From: Clostridium sp.
GTDB lineage: Bacteria > Bacillota > Clostridia > Lachnospirales > Lachnospiraceae
DNA: 64,000 nucleotides
Assembly: GCA_023664605.1 (NCBI GenBank)
Contig: JAMPFF010000004.1
Span: 47,461-111,460, forward strand
Reading direction: 5' to 3'
The notes beneath the pieces are model-generated. The model saw only the letters and a program-made list of their open reading frames with translations, had not been told where the DNA came from and made no database searches. A program made the position numbers and the translations under genes. Of the stretch, positions 1 through 8,151 are shown piece after piece (within the stretch, counting starts at the first letter, position 1; every line of letters begins with the position of its first letter).

Positions 1-1
1 A

Positions 2-475
2 CTAAACACTGCCGCAAGAATCAGCGACTTATTACAGTTGCAATGGAAAGATGTTTATATGAAAGAAGAACAGACATTCAGAAAACACATTTTTATGAGA
101 GAACAAAAAACCGGCAAGGAACGGGCAGTTGCCATCAATCCTATCGTCAGGGAGACATTGTGTAGTCTTCTAAAAAACTGTACCTCTTTTGATAATGAAG
201 ACTATCTTTTTCCCAGCAGCAAAAATAAAGCACATCCCATCAGCCGTTATCAGGCATACCGCATTATCAGGGAAGCCGCCGAAAATACCGGACTACAGGA
301 ACACATCAGCTGTCATTCCCTCCGTAAAACTTTCGGCTACCATGCCTGGAAGCAGGGCGCATCTCCTGCCGTACTAATGGATATTTATAACCATTCTTCG
401 TATACAATTACTAAAAGATATCTCTGCATCGAACAGGATGACAGAGACAAAGTGTATATGAATATCAAGCTTTAA
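2..475 (+). CDS. Tyrosine recombinase / integrase, C-terminal part (cut by window edge)
   Basis: Site-specific DNA recombinase of the phage integrase family. The reading frame is open from base 2, so the true start lies upstream. Visible catalytic residues are the first Arg in the segment ARISDLLQL, the Lys in KTGKERAV, the HxxR box as HSLRKTFGYH, the later His in NHSSYTITKRY and the nucleophile Tyr in KRYLCI. The catalytic half is therefore intact although the N-terminal SAM-like DNA-binding domain is outside the window. A strong terminator follows. No matching excisionase or attachment site could be identified, so it is unclear whether it serves a mobile element to the left or acts as an orphan recombinase. 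Confidence 0.9.
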   Translation, partial: LNTAARISDLLQLQWKDVYMKEEQTFRKHIFMREQKTGKERAVAINPIVRETLCSLLKNCTSFDNEDYLFPSSKNKAHPISRYQAYRIIREAAENTGLQEHISCHSLRKTFGYHAWKQGASPAVLMDIYNHSSYTITKRYLCIEQDDRDKVYMNIKL

Positions 476-560
476 ACGCCCAAACAAAAATTTTTTAAAA
501 AATTTTAAAATAACTATAAAGTTTAAAAAAACAACTCCGATATATAGAGTGTAAACAAAA

Positions 561-596
561 AAACGCAACATTTAATATAAAATGTTGCGTTTTTTA
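561..596. terminator. Intrinsic terminator after the recombinase
   Basis: Inverted repeat with arms CGCAACATTT and AAATGTTGCG around a short AT loop. An A-run precedes it and a T-run follows, so it can work in both directions. It closes the recombinase transcript. The rest of 476-845 holds no gene; its remaining content is the repeat array and promoter listed next. Confidence 0.85.
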
Positions 597-708
597 TTTT
601 GTACAATTTTTGTTTTTCTATACCTGTTATTTATTTTATCAGCGATTTCGCCAGTTGTTCCAACTGCCCGCCGGATAATCCGCCATCCTCCTTTACCGTA
701 CTGCCCCA

Positions 709-791
709 TGATGCAACTTTGATGCAAAAATGATGTTCTTTTGATGCAAAAATTATGCTTTTTTGATGCAACTTTGATACAGCTATGATGC
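709..791 (+). promoter_or_regulatory. Eight-copy 11-bp periodic TGATGC array (operator)
   Basis: Hexamers start at 709, 720, 731, 742, 753, 764, 775 and 786, exactly 11 bp apart. Five read TGATGC; the variants are TGATGT (731), TTATGC (753) and TGATAC (775). Spacers are A/T rich, often AA followed by CTT or AAA. Direct repeats at one helical turn are the known binding geometry of OmpR/PhoB-type response regulators (7-bp box plus 4 bp). A second array of the same hexamer lies before the amidase-deacetylase gene on the other strand. That the neighbouring OmpR-type regulator binds here is inference. Confidence 0.75.
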
Positions 792-802
792 TTTTCTATT
801 AT
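774..802 (+). promoter_or_regulatory. Candidate promoter of the VIT/VWA-exosortase operon
   Basis: A TTGATA -35 hexamer at 774-779 and a TATTAT -10 hexamer at 797-802 are separated by 17 bp. The -35 overlaps the seventh TGATGC repeat, and the eighth repeat lies inside the spacer. A protein bound to the array would therefore touch RNA polymerase directly, either activating or blocking it. Confidence 0.5.
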
Positions 803-845
803 ACCATAAGAACAGGCATTATCAAGATAGAAGAAAGGTGTGGAA

Positions 846-2879
846 ATGAAAATGAAAAAACGAAAAATGCTTCAAAAACTGATATGTTTTTCTCTGAGCA
901 TTCTGCTTTGCGTAAGCCATACGACGATTGTTTACGCTAATGAAGCCGATGAGGAACAAAAAGACAAAACGTATGCCCCCTATTTTTATGTGGAAAGTGA
1001 GGAAGTCGGCGTAGACTGCTTCCCACTAAAGGAAACAAACGTTACTGCTATTATAGAGGGCGTTATTGCAGACATCTATGTCATACAAACCTATACCAAC
1101 CAGGGAACAAAGCCAATCAATGCAAGTTATGTCTTTCCGGCATCTACCAAGGTTACCGTTCATGGTATGCAGATGCAGATTGGAAATCAACGCGTAACTG
1201 CAACGATTAAGGAAAAAGAAGAAGCCGCACAGGAATTTGAAACCGCTAAAAGCGAGGGTAAAAGCGCGTCTATGCTTTCACAGGAAAGAAGCAATGTCTT
1301 CAGTATGGATGTCGCTAATATTATGCCCGGTGATGAAGTAAAAATTGAACTGCATTACACGGAACTTATCATGCCCACGAACGGAACCTACCAATTTGTC
1401 TTCCCGACCGTTGCCGGTCCGCGTTACGTAGGGCCTGTCATTGACGATACCGGGAACCGGGAGGAATGGACCGGAACTTCCTATTTGACCGAGGGCGATA
1501 CCCCACCCGGCAAATATAATATCAACGTTCTGCTTTCCACGGGCGTTCCTATCGCTTCGCTTACCAGCAGTTCCCACGACATCAAAATCGGTCAGGATGA
1601 AAACGGCGCTTCAATCGTTAAACTTGCCAATCCGGACGACTATGCCGGAAACCGTGATTTCATTTTGGATTACAGACTTATCGGTGAAGAAATCAGCATG
1701 GGATTAACGCTTGATAAAAGTGACAACGAAAACTTTTTTATGTTGATGTTACAGCCGCCGGAACGTTGTGAACCGGAAGAAATACCGCCGCGGGAATATA
1801 TTTTCGTACTGGACGTATCGGGTTCCATGTCCGGTTTTCCATTGGAGACCGCCAAGGAATTATTAAGCGGCCTTGTCTCCAATCTTCGGGAAACGGACAC
1901 TTTTAACCTCGTCCTGTTTTCCGGCGCTTCCTATCAGATGGCAGAGCGTTCCCTTCCTGCCACACAGGAAAATATGGAGAAGGCGCTTAGACTTATCAAA
2001 GAGCAGACAGGAGCCGGAGGCACGGAACTCGCCGCCGCGTTGGAAGATACTTTGCAAATTCCCGCCGATAAAAATTATGCCCGTAATATCGTCATTGTCA
2101 CAGACGGCTATATCAGCGGTGAATCTGAGATTTTTGAACTTATTCATGACAATTTAAACCGGGCTGACTTTTTCGCGTTCGGTATCGGCACTGCGGTCAA
2201 CCGCTACCTGATAGAGGGTATTGCCTCAATCGGACAGGGAGAACCTTTCATTGTCACCGAAAAAGAGCAGGCATCCGCCGCTGCCGCACAGTTTCGCGCT
2301 TACATAGAATCGCCTGTCTTAACGGATATCCAGGTATCATTCGAGGGATTCGACGCTTATGATGTGGAACCCGCCATCCTGCCTACGCTCTATGCACAAA
2401 AACCCATTCTCTTATTGGGAAAATGGCGGGGAGAGGTCTCCGGTACGATTCATATTACCGGCAAAACCGGAAACGGTGAATATGCAAAAGATATCTCCGT
2501 TGCCGATTCCATAGCCGGAGAGGAAGATGCACTCGGCTATTTATGGGCGCGCAAGCGCGTAGAACGTTTAACGGACTATGGACGAACCACCGATAATCCT
2601 GATGTAAAAGAAGAGGTTACACAGCTTGGACTGGATTATCATATGATAACGCCTTATACTTCCTTTATTGCCGTACTGGATGTTGTAAGGAATCCTGATG
2701 GCAATAGCACAGACGTCAACCAGCCGCTGCCACTGCCGCTTGAAGTCTCCAACCTGGCGGTCGGCTACCGCATCGGTTCGGAACCGGGCGATATCATTTT
2801 TATCATAGTGCCGACAGCGCTGCTTACAATAACGGTCTTTAACAGAAAGCGTAAAAGCAAGAAAGGAATAGCCATATGA
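846..2879 (+). CDS. Secreted VIT-VWA domain protein with exosortase-type C-terminal anchor
   Basis: Predicted surface protein of about 677 residues. Start chosen at ATG 846, five bases after AAAGGTG. A signal peptide (residues 1-32, basic then hydrophobic, ending near VYA) leads into a VIT (inter-alpha-trypsin N-terminal) domain at about 40-170. A von Willebrand A domain follows at about 315-480 with an intact MIDAS: DVSGS beginning at Asp323, Thr in GAGGTEL, and VTDG. The C-terminus has a short EPGD motif, a hydrophobic span and a basic tail (NRKRKSKKG), the three-part layout of exosortase substrates. The next gene is an exosortase-type protease and overlaps this one by ATGA. VIT/VWA proteins bind matrix or protein ligands through a metal ion; the ligand here is unknown. 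Confidence 0.88.
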   Translation: MKMKKRKMLQKLICFSLSILLCVSHTTIVYANEADEEQKDKTYAPYFYVESEEVGVDCFPLKETNVTAIIEGVIADIYVIQTYTNQGTKPINASYVFPASTKVTVHGMQMQIGNQRVTATIKEKEEAAQEFETAKSEGKSASMLSQERSNVFSMDVANIMPGDEVKIELHYTELIMPTNGTYQFVFPTVAGPRYVGPVIDDTGNREEWTGTSYLTEGDTPPGKYNINVLLSTGVPIASLTSSSHDIKIGQDENGASIVKLANPDDYAGNRDFILDYRLIGEEISMGLTLDKSDNENFFMLMLQPPERCEPEEIPPREYIFVLDVSGSMSGFPLETAKELLSGLVSNLRETDTFNLVLFSGASYQMAERSLPATQENMEKALRLIKEQTGAGGTELAAALEDTLQIPADKNYARNIVIVTDGYISGESEIFELIHDNLNRADFFAFGIGTAVNRYLIEGIASIGQGEPFIVTEKEQASAAAAQFRAYIESPVLTDIQVSFEGFDAYDVEPAILPTLYAQKPILLLGKWRGEVSGTIHITGKTGNGEYAKDISVADSIAGEEDALGYLWARKRVERLTDYGRTTDNPDVKEEVTQLGLDYHMITPYTSFIAVLDVVRNPDGNSTDVNQPLPLPLEVSNLAVGYRIGSEPGDIIFIIVPTALLTITVFNRKRKSKKGIAI

Positions 2880-3676
2880 AAACTTTCCGTTTCAAAACCA
2901 TACAAAAATATATACCGCTTTATCTGCCTGTCATAGCGATTGCCGCATGGATGAGATACCTTTGCCGTATCAATGACAGCGATACGCTTACCTGGATACT
3001 GACACCCACCGCAAGGTGGGTCAGTATCTTAAGCGGTATTTCTTTTGAATATATCGCGCATTCAGGTTATGTAAACCATTTTCATCAGTTCCTGATTGCA
3101 CCCGCCTGCTCCGGCATCCGCTTCATGCTGCTTACATTCCTGATGCTTGTATTTTCTTTTTTAAAGCCTGATGATGTCCTGATGAAAGAATCTTCTGTAT
3201 GCAAAAGATATCTCTGGCTCGGATGCAGTCTTCTCCTGTCCTATTTCTTTACCATTTTTGTCAACGGCATCCGCATCAGCGCCTCCATCTATCTGCCCGC
3301 TGTTTTGGAAGATAACGGACTCTTAAACGGATGGCTTACGCCCGAGAAACTGCATACCCTGATTGGCAGCGTCATCTATTTTTCATCCCTGTATTTTATC
3401 TATCCGGCGGCCGGTTTTATCTACCGCTGCGTATTGCTTCGGGCAGACAAAAAGAACCAAAACATATCTTCACCATGTTCTGATTCTTTTCTTTCACGCT
3501 CCATGATTCCCGTATTCTGGTATCTTCTGATTGTTCTTGCCGTTCCTTTTCTGGGCAGGCTCTATCGAAATGAATGGGAGGGATTCGGAACATATACAAC
3601 GCTCGTTCTCTGTGTCTGCCTTGGCGTTGTTTTATTACGATATCTGATACAAGCGTTTCATCAACACATTTCGTAA
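2876..3676 (+). CDS. Exosortase-family membrane transpeptidase/protease
   Basis: Polytopic membrane protein (266 residues, about seven or eight hydrophobic spans). It carries the exosortase catalytic set: Cys78 in APACSGIR, Arg133 in NGIRIS and His160 in EKLHTLIG. Exosortases recognise a C-terminal short motif, membrane span and basic tail on a secreted substrate and are thought to cleave and transfer it to a surface acceptor. The overlapping upstream VIT/VWA gene encodes the only tail of this kind noticed nearby, so this looks like a dedicated one-substrate pair. It may belong to the exosortase K type, but this could not be confirmed. Its 3' end converges on the amidase-deacetylase gene, 23 bp away. 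Confidence 0.85.
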   Translation: MKTFRFKTIQKYIPLYLPVIAIAAWMRYLCRINDSDTLTWILTPTARWVSILSGISFEYIAHSGYVNHFHQFLIAPACSGIRFMLLTFLMLVFSFLKPDDVLMKESSVCKRYLWLGCSLLLSYFFTIFVNGIRISASIYLPAVLEDNGLLNGWLTPEKLHTLIGSVIYFSSLYFIYPAAGFIYRCVLLRADKKNQNISSPCSDSFLSRSMIPVFWYLLIVLAVPFLGRLYRNEWEGFGTYTTLVLCVCLGVVLLRYLIQAFHQHIS

Positions 3677-3699
3677 TGCTTTATTACGGGAAATTCGGG

Positions 3700-5118
3700 C
3701 TAAAACTGTATCGGTTCCACATCAGCGTCGATTGGCTTCATTTCATACTCCGGGAGTTTGTCCAGCAAATCATTCAGGCAGACTCCCGTACTATATACAA
3801 CGTCATGCGCCAGCATCACAATCCGTTTTCTTCCCAGCGTCGTTTCTACGCCGTTAGCGACCAGATTCTCTGGCACTGCATTTTCCACGGCATCCCCCAG
3901 GCTTGCATTCCAGTCAAAGTAAACATATCCCTGCTTTGTCATTTCCTCAATGATACTTTCACTCACCTTTTCATTATAGGCATTGATGCTGCCTCCCGGG
4001 AAACGTACCAGTTTCGTATCAACGCCGGTTACTTCATATATGATTTGGTGTGCTGCTTCCAAATCCTGCATGAAGCTGTCCACATCCGCATAAATATTTT
4101 TATAATCGTGCGTATCGCTGTGGATGCCTATCGTATGTCCTTCCTCCACGATACGTTTTGCCATTTCCGGATGCCGGCGCACATTTTCCCCTACAAGAAA
4201 AAATGTCGCCTTGATATTCCTTTCTTTTAAAACATCCAGGACTCTTGCCGTGTTTTCTTCGGAAGGACCGTCATCGAAAGTCAGATACATGGTCTTGGGG
4301 TGAAAATAATATTCGATGCCCTGTACAATCCCTTTGGCAATCTTCTCCTGATATTGTGCAGTGACTAGTTTAGCGCGTTCTTCTTTATTGGAAAGAAATC
4401 CCGTCTCGATAAGGCAGGCCGGCATTGTTGTACTGCCCGTCACATGAAAATCGGCATTTCCCCGAATTTCTCTTTCTTCCGCCTGTGTGCTGATGACCGT
4501 TTGCTGTTTGATAAGTTGCGCCAGTTTCTTATTATCGCGGCTTGCATCTGTTCCGTCATACCATACTTCTATTCCCCTGGCCTCATCTCCGTCATCAGCA
4601 GCATTCTGATGAATGCTCACATAAATATCCGCCTTTGCGGCATTGGCAAGCTCCACTCTGTCTTCTTTTGTTATATAAGTATCATCCTCTCTCGCCATCA
4701 TAACCTCATACCCCAGAGATTCCAACTCTGCTTTTACCAGTTTAGCAATGGCCAGATTAATCGTCTTTTCTTCTACGCCGTCCCTGGAACATCCCATATC
4801 CGCCCCACCGTGTCCGGCGTCTACAAAGATAACCGGCGCCGTTTTTTCCCGCGCCATCATCAAGGCGTCTATTTTTTCTTTTAATATTGTTTTTTCATAT
4901 TCCAGTTTTATTCCCGCCTCTTCCATCTCTGGTACGGTGTCTGCTTCCGGTGACGCATACACCTCCCCCATCGGAATGCTATGTATTGTCATAACGGCAA
5001 AAATAACGAAAAATATCGCCATCACCACAGATAAAATACGCTTTCCTGTTTTTATCCGTCTCTCCTTTTTCTGGTAACGTCTGCAGTATACTGTCAAATA
5101 TGAATCCCGTCTGCTCAT
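3700..5118 (-). CDS. Bifunctional N-acetylmuramoyl-L-alanine amidase / polysaccharide deacetylase
   Basis: Cell-wall enzyme of 472 residues fusing two catalytic modules. Start placed at ATG 5118, behind AAAGGAG. A basic N-terminus is followed by one membrane anchor (about 30-50). The Amidase_3 domain (about 95-275) has its zinc and catalytic residues: DAGHGGAD, Glu in GVEEKT, SIHQNA and IETGFLSN. The NodB domain (about 280-455) has TFDDGP, the HSDTH zinc motif and RFPGGS. It should cut the glycan-peptide bond and remove acetyl groups from peptidoglycan or another wall glycan. The two activities are usually on separate proteins. Its upstream region has a TGATGC array like that of the VIT/VWA gene, suggesting coordinated wall remodelling and surface display. 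Confidence 0.92.
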   Translation of the reverse strand: MSRRDSYLTVYCRRYQKKERRIKTGKRILSVVMAIFFVIFAVMTIHSIPMGEVYASPEADTVPEMEEAGIKLEYEKTILKEKIDALMMAREKTAPVIFVDAGHGGADMGCSRDGVEEKTINLAIAKLVKAELESLGYEVMMAREDDTYITKEDRVELANAAKADIYVSIHQNAADDGDEARGIEVWYDGTDASRDNKKLAQLIKQQTVISTQAEEREIRGNADFHVTGSTTMPACLIETGFLSNKEERAKLVTAQYQEKIAKGIVQGIEYYFHPKTMYLTFDDGPSEENTARVLDVLKERNIKATFFLVGENVRRHPEMAKRIVEEGHTIGIHSDTHDYKNIYADVDSFMQDLEAAHQIIYEVTGVDTKLVRFPGGSINAYNEKVSESIIEEMTKQGYVYFDWNASLGDAVENAVPENLVANGVETTLGRKRIVMLAHDVVYSTGVCLNDLLDKLPEYEMKPIDADVEPIQF

Positions 5119-5162
5119 TCTATGATGCTCCTTTCCCGGCTTATCCACGTTGTATCTGGAAA

Positions 5163-5210
5163 TTAAAAAAGCTCCTGTGTTATCCTGTTACTACCAGAAT
5201 ACACAAGAGC
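5163..5210 (-). terminator. Terminator-like hairpin between the kinase operon and the amidase-deacetylase
   Basis: On the minus strand GCTCTTGTGT pairs with ACACAGGAGC (10 bp, one wobble) around a roughly 20-base loop, followed by TTTTTT. It may end the upstream four-gene operon. If transcription instead starts upstream of the TGATGC array, it would be a leader attenuator for the amidase-deacetylase gene. The sequence does not decide between these. Confidence 0.55.
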
Positions 5211-5211
5211 T

Positions 5212-5272
5212 GCATCATAATTTCATCATTTCTGCATCATAGTTCCATCAAATTTGCATCATTTTTGCATCA
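5212..5272 (-). promoter_or_regulatory. Six-copy 11-bp periodic TGATGC array (operator)
   Basis: Read on the minus strand, hexamers occupy 5272-5267, 5261-5256, 5250-5245, 5239-5234, 5228-5223 and 5217-5212, exactly 11 bp apart. Four are perfect TGATGC; two are TGATGG (5250) and TGATGA (5228). The hexamers point toward the downstream amidase-deacetylase gene, just as the 709-791 array points toward the VIT/VWA gene. A possible -10 (TATTCT, 5201-5196) follows without a good -35, as expected for an activator-dependent promoter. The two arrays share unit, period and orientation. Confidence 0.75.
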
Positions 5273-5284
5273 TTTTCTATTTTT

Positions 5285-6070
5285 CTATTTGGAAATTTTC
5301 AAAAACAATTCGTTAATTCCTTCATAGAATCCTACCGTCACTATCGTCCGGGTATCTCCCATCCCCGGAAATACATATTTCTTAAAATAGGGCGTCGTCT
5401 CCAATAACGGGTTGTCTGATTCATAGGGCTGCGGCGTGCCAAGATCCATGTATTTACTCCATTCCTCCACCACCTTATCTGTATCGATATCCTCCCATAA
5501 AAGCGGCGTTCTGACATAAAACTCATATAATTTACCGTCCTCCGCGCCGATATAGGCGTCCATAAGGCGGTTTTCCTTATTGGCATTTTTCTGGCTGTTG
5601 GAAAGGCTTAGTTTCCAGACCGCAATATTATTTCTAGGCTCCAACACATCAATGGCCGAATACAAGGTAGCCTCATAAGACGACGGTACGACTTCCCTTA
5701 TCTCTTCCGGCAGGATGCCCGCTTCCTTTAGTATCGCTATGGCGCTGTTGCAGGTTTCATAAATCTGTTCATCAGTAATCTCTTCATCCGACGGGCTTCG
5801 GTAATTTGCCACAAAGGCATAGGAACCTTCTTTCTGCTCGTTTTCCGGAATCTCCTGTGTATCCAAGCACCTGGAAAGAATGTAGAGTTTTTCATTGGCG
5901 TTTAGCTTATAACTATAACCCTCGCCCGATGCCTCCACCTCTTCTTTATGAATTTCATTTAACATCCCCTTATCCTGATATCTCGCCAGAGCTTCCGGCC
6001 CTAAAATGGATAATATCATGGAAAATACCGTCGCAAGGATGAACACCGTTATCTTTATTTTGTACTTCAT
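5285..6070 (-). CDS. Anchored extracytoplasmic protein, last gene of the two-component operon
   Basis: A protein of 261 residues with one N-terminal hydrophobic segment (about 5-27), probably an uncleaved anchor or signal peptide, followed by a soluble alpha/beta region rich in charged residues. No catalytic motif is recognised. It overlaps the histidine kinase gene by 4 bp (ATGA), so the two are translationally coupled. Such small exported proteins downstream of a sensor kinase often modulate the kinase, comparable to YycH/YycI-type accessory proteins; this is inference from position only. Confidence 0.7.
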   Translation of the reverse strand: MKYKIKITVFILATVFSMILSILGPEALARYQDKGMLNEIHKEEVEASGEGYSYKLNANEKLYILSRCLDTQEIPENEQKEGSYAFVANYRSPSDEEITDEQIYETCNSAIAILKEAGILPEEIREVVPSSYEATLYSAIDVLEPRNNIAVWKLSLSNSQKNANKENRLMDAYIGAEDGKLYEFYVRTPLLWEDIDTDKVVEEWSKYMDLGTPQPYESDNPLLETTPYFKKYVFPGMGDTRTIVTVGFYEGINELFLKISK

Positions 6071-7476
6071 CCTATTTCCCCGCCTTTCTCTAATACAAAG
6101 CTGAAACAGGAACCTTCGCCCGTTTTGCTCTCAATTTCCAGTTCGCTGTGATGAATCTTCAAAATCTCCACACAGAGCGCAAGACCAAGTCCTGCGCCAT
6201 TTTTACTCCTTGCGCGGGATTTATCCACCATATAAAATGCCTTGGTAATCTTACGTTGTTCTTCCTCCGGAATGCCAATTCCATAATCTTTGACCGAAAA
6301 ACGATAGCCGGATTCCACAACTGCGCCGCCTATTTCGATGCGTCCGCCGGATTCCGACGCCTTGCAGGCATTATCAATCAAATTCACAAGAACGGTCTTA
6401 ATCAAATTGACCTCCGCCAGCATTTCCCCCTGTTCATAGGCAAAGGTAAACGACATATCCCTGCTGCCGCCAAACATATCTTTCAGATAATCAAATATCA
6501 CGTCGGCAGAAACATTTTGTAACTGCGCTTCCTCTTTTCCCGCCACAATAATATCCAAAAGCCGAAGCGACATTGCTTCCAGCCTCTTTCCCTCGGTATA
6601 GATATAATTGGCGGACATAATGCTTTTTTCTTCGTCCATCTTATGCGAACGAAGCATATCCGCATAACCGATAATCGCTGTCAGCGGCGTCTTTAATTCA
6701 TGCGCAAATGCGCCCATAAATTCCTCTTTTGCCTCAATCTCTACTTTCAGCTTCTCTATATTTTCTTCCAGAGTTTCCGCCATGCTGTTAAAGTCCTGCG
6801 TCAGCTCGCCCAGCTCATCCTGGCTGATCTGCTTTGCCCGGTAGGCATAATCCCCCGCCGCCATCCGTTTGGTCGCTTTCGTCAAAAGACGGACAGGCCT
6901 TGTCAAACTGGACGAAATAAAGTGCATAATAACCATACCGACAAGAAGCATGGCCAGCGTTACCCGCCGGTATAAAGAAAATCCCATCGCCCGCTCCGTA
7001 AATACCTCCGAAACGTCCTTCATGTTTTCCAGATAAAGAATCCTGTTAAGTGCATTGACAGTAGTGCCGCTATGCACATAATACTTATCCCCTGCCTGAA
7101 TAATCCGATAGGTTTTCATATTCTCATCGGTCTGCATCAAAAGCGCATCATCCATTTCAAAGCCGTCGCTCGTATACAGCACATTTTTTTCTTCATCTGC
7201 AATGCGCAAAAGACGCCCGTCGCTCTGTCCGCCTCTTTCCAGATTCGACGCAATCTCCTCCACCGTATTGTCCGGCAGTACGCTGTATTTGGCCGGCACG
7301 CTTAAAGCCGCCGTTTCAAAGGCGAAACCGAGAATATTCGTTTCGTCCATCGCCTGTCCGACTTCTCTTTCCAGAGACGTCTCAAATACATAATTCACAA
7401 AATAGAAGCCGCTGAATCCCAGCGCGAGCGCCATGACAATAACCATCCACAGCAAAATTTTTAACGAAAATTTCAT
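6067..7476 (-). CDS. Sensor histidine kinase (HAMP-HisKA-HATPase)
   Basis: Membrane sensor kinase of about 469 residues. Transmembrane spans at about 8-28 and 170-192 bracket an extracellular sensor region of about 140 residues. Then follow HAMP, HisKA with the phospho-acceptor in FAHELKTPL, and a HATPase domain with NLIDNACKAS, KDYGIGIP and NGAGLGLAL. Its ATG (7476) overlaps the stop of the regulator gene (TGATG), which is its evident partner. The signal is unknown, but operon partners and the neighbouring wall enzyme point to envelope sensing. The sensor region is not a recognised domain. Confidence 0.93.
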   Translation of the reverse strand: MKFSLKILLWMVIVMALALGFSGFYFVNYVFETSLEREVGQAMDETNILGFAFETAALSVPAKYSVLPDNTVEEIASNLERGGQSDGRLLRIADEEKNVLYTSDGFEMDDALLMQTDENMKTYRIIQAGDKYYVHSGTTVNALNRILYLENMKDVSEVFTERAMGFSLYRRVTLAMLLVGMVIMHFISSSLTRPVRLLTKATKRMAAGDYAYRAKQISQDELGELTQDFNSMAETLEENIEKLKVEIEAKEEFMGAFAHELKTPLTAIIGYADMLRSHKMDEEKSIMSANYIYTEGKRLEAMSLRLLDIIVAGKEEAQLQNVSADVIFDYLKDMFGGSRDMSFTFAYEQGEMLAEVNLIKTVLVNLIDNACKASESGGRIEIGGAVVESGYRFSVKDYGIGIPEEEQRKITKAFYMVDKSRARSKNGAGLGLALCVEILKIHHSELEIESKTGEGSCFSFVLEKGGEIG

Positions 7477-8132
7477 CACGATACCTCTAAACGGTAACCG
7501 ACTTTATATACGGCTACCAGATTATGCTCCCATCCCAGTTTTCTTCTTAAACGCTGCACATGCAAATCCAGTGTGCGGCTGTCGCCGTAATATTCCTCTT
7601 CCCAGACTTTCTCATACAGCGTTTCCCGAAACAGGGCTACATTTTTATTTCTCATGAAAAGCACTAAAAGACCAAACTCTTTATTGGTCAATTCCACAGG
7701 TTTTCCCGCTCTGGTTACCCTGCGCGCTTCCACATCCACCACAATGTCTCCGGCCGTCAATTTCTGTTCCGCTTTATTATACCGGCGAAGCACCGCCTCC
7801 ACACGCGCCACCAGTTCCACAACGTCAAACGGCTTTACAAGATAATCATCCGCTCCAAGCTTTAGGCCTTTTACCCTGTCTTTCACCTCATGTTTAGCCG
7901 TGATAAAGATAACCGGCACACCAAGCGGTCTGATATATTCCATCACATCATAGCCATCCGCACCCGGCAGCATAATGTCTAGCAAAATCAAATCAAACTC
8001 TTCTTTTTCAATCTTCTCAATGGCCGATATTCCATCCTGTACCGCAATACAATGATATCCTGCGGAAGACAGGTTCAAATCTATCAAATCGCAAATCGGT
8101 TTTTCATCATCCACTATCAGTATCCTAATCAT
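7476..8132 (-). CDS. OmpR/PhoB-family response regulator
   Basis: DNA-binding response regulator of 218 residues. The receiver domain (1-115) has the acidic DDE pair, phospho-acceptor Asp in LILLDIMLPG, Thr in FITAKH and Lys in LVKPFD. The winged-helix domain (about 125-215) has NKEFGLL and DLHVQRLRRKLG. This family binds direct repeats with 11-bp periodicity, and two TGATGC arrays of exactly that period lie 2 to 7 kb away before surface and wall genes. It is the first candidate for the protein that reads them. It follows the FG-GAP-like gene by 19 bp. Confidence 0.94.
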   Translation of the reverse strand: MIRILIVDDEKPICDLIDLNLSSAGYHCIAVQDGISAIEKIEKEEFDLILLDIMLPGADGYDVMEYIRPLGVPVIFITAKHEVKDRVKGLKLGADDYLVKPFDVVELVARVEAVLRRYNKAEQKLTAGDIVVDVEARRVTRAGKPVELTNKEFGLLVLFMRNKNVALFRETLYEKVWEEEYYGDSRTLDLHVQRLRRKLGWEHNLVAVYKVGYRLEVS

Positions 8133-8151
8133 CCTTATCTCTCCGTTTCTT

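Noticed and set aside
2-475. The recombinase as the mobiliser of the AT-rich island at 51-56 kb
   Set aside because: The genes are 50 kb apart, the island ends are inverted rather than direct repeats, and nothing in the sequence links them.
709-791. CRISPR array or plasmid-type iterons
   Set aside because: The units are 11 bp with no unique spacers, there is no cas or rep gene, and a matching array precedes another promoter, so an operator fits better.
3574-4230. A 218-codon open frame on the plus strand
   Set aside because: It lies opposite the 3' ends of the exosortase and amidase-deacetylase genes; it has no SD and no recognisable protein features.
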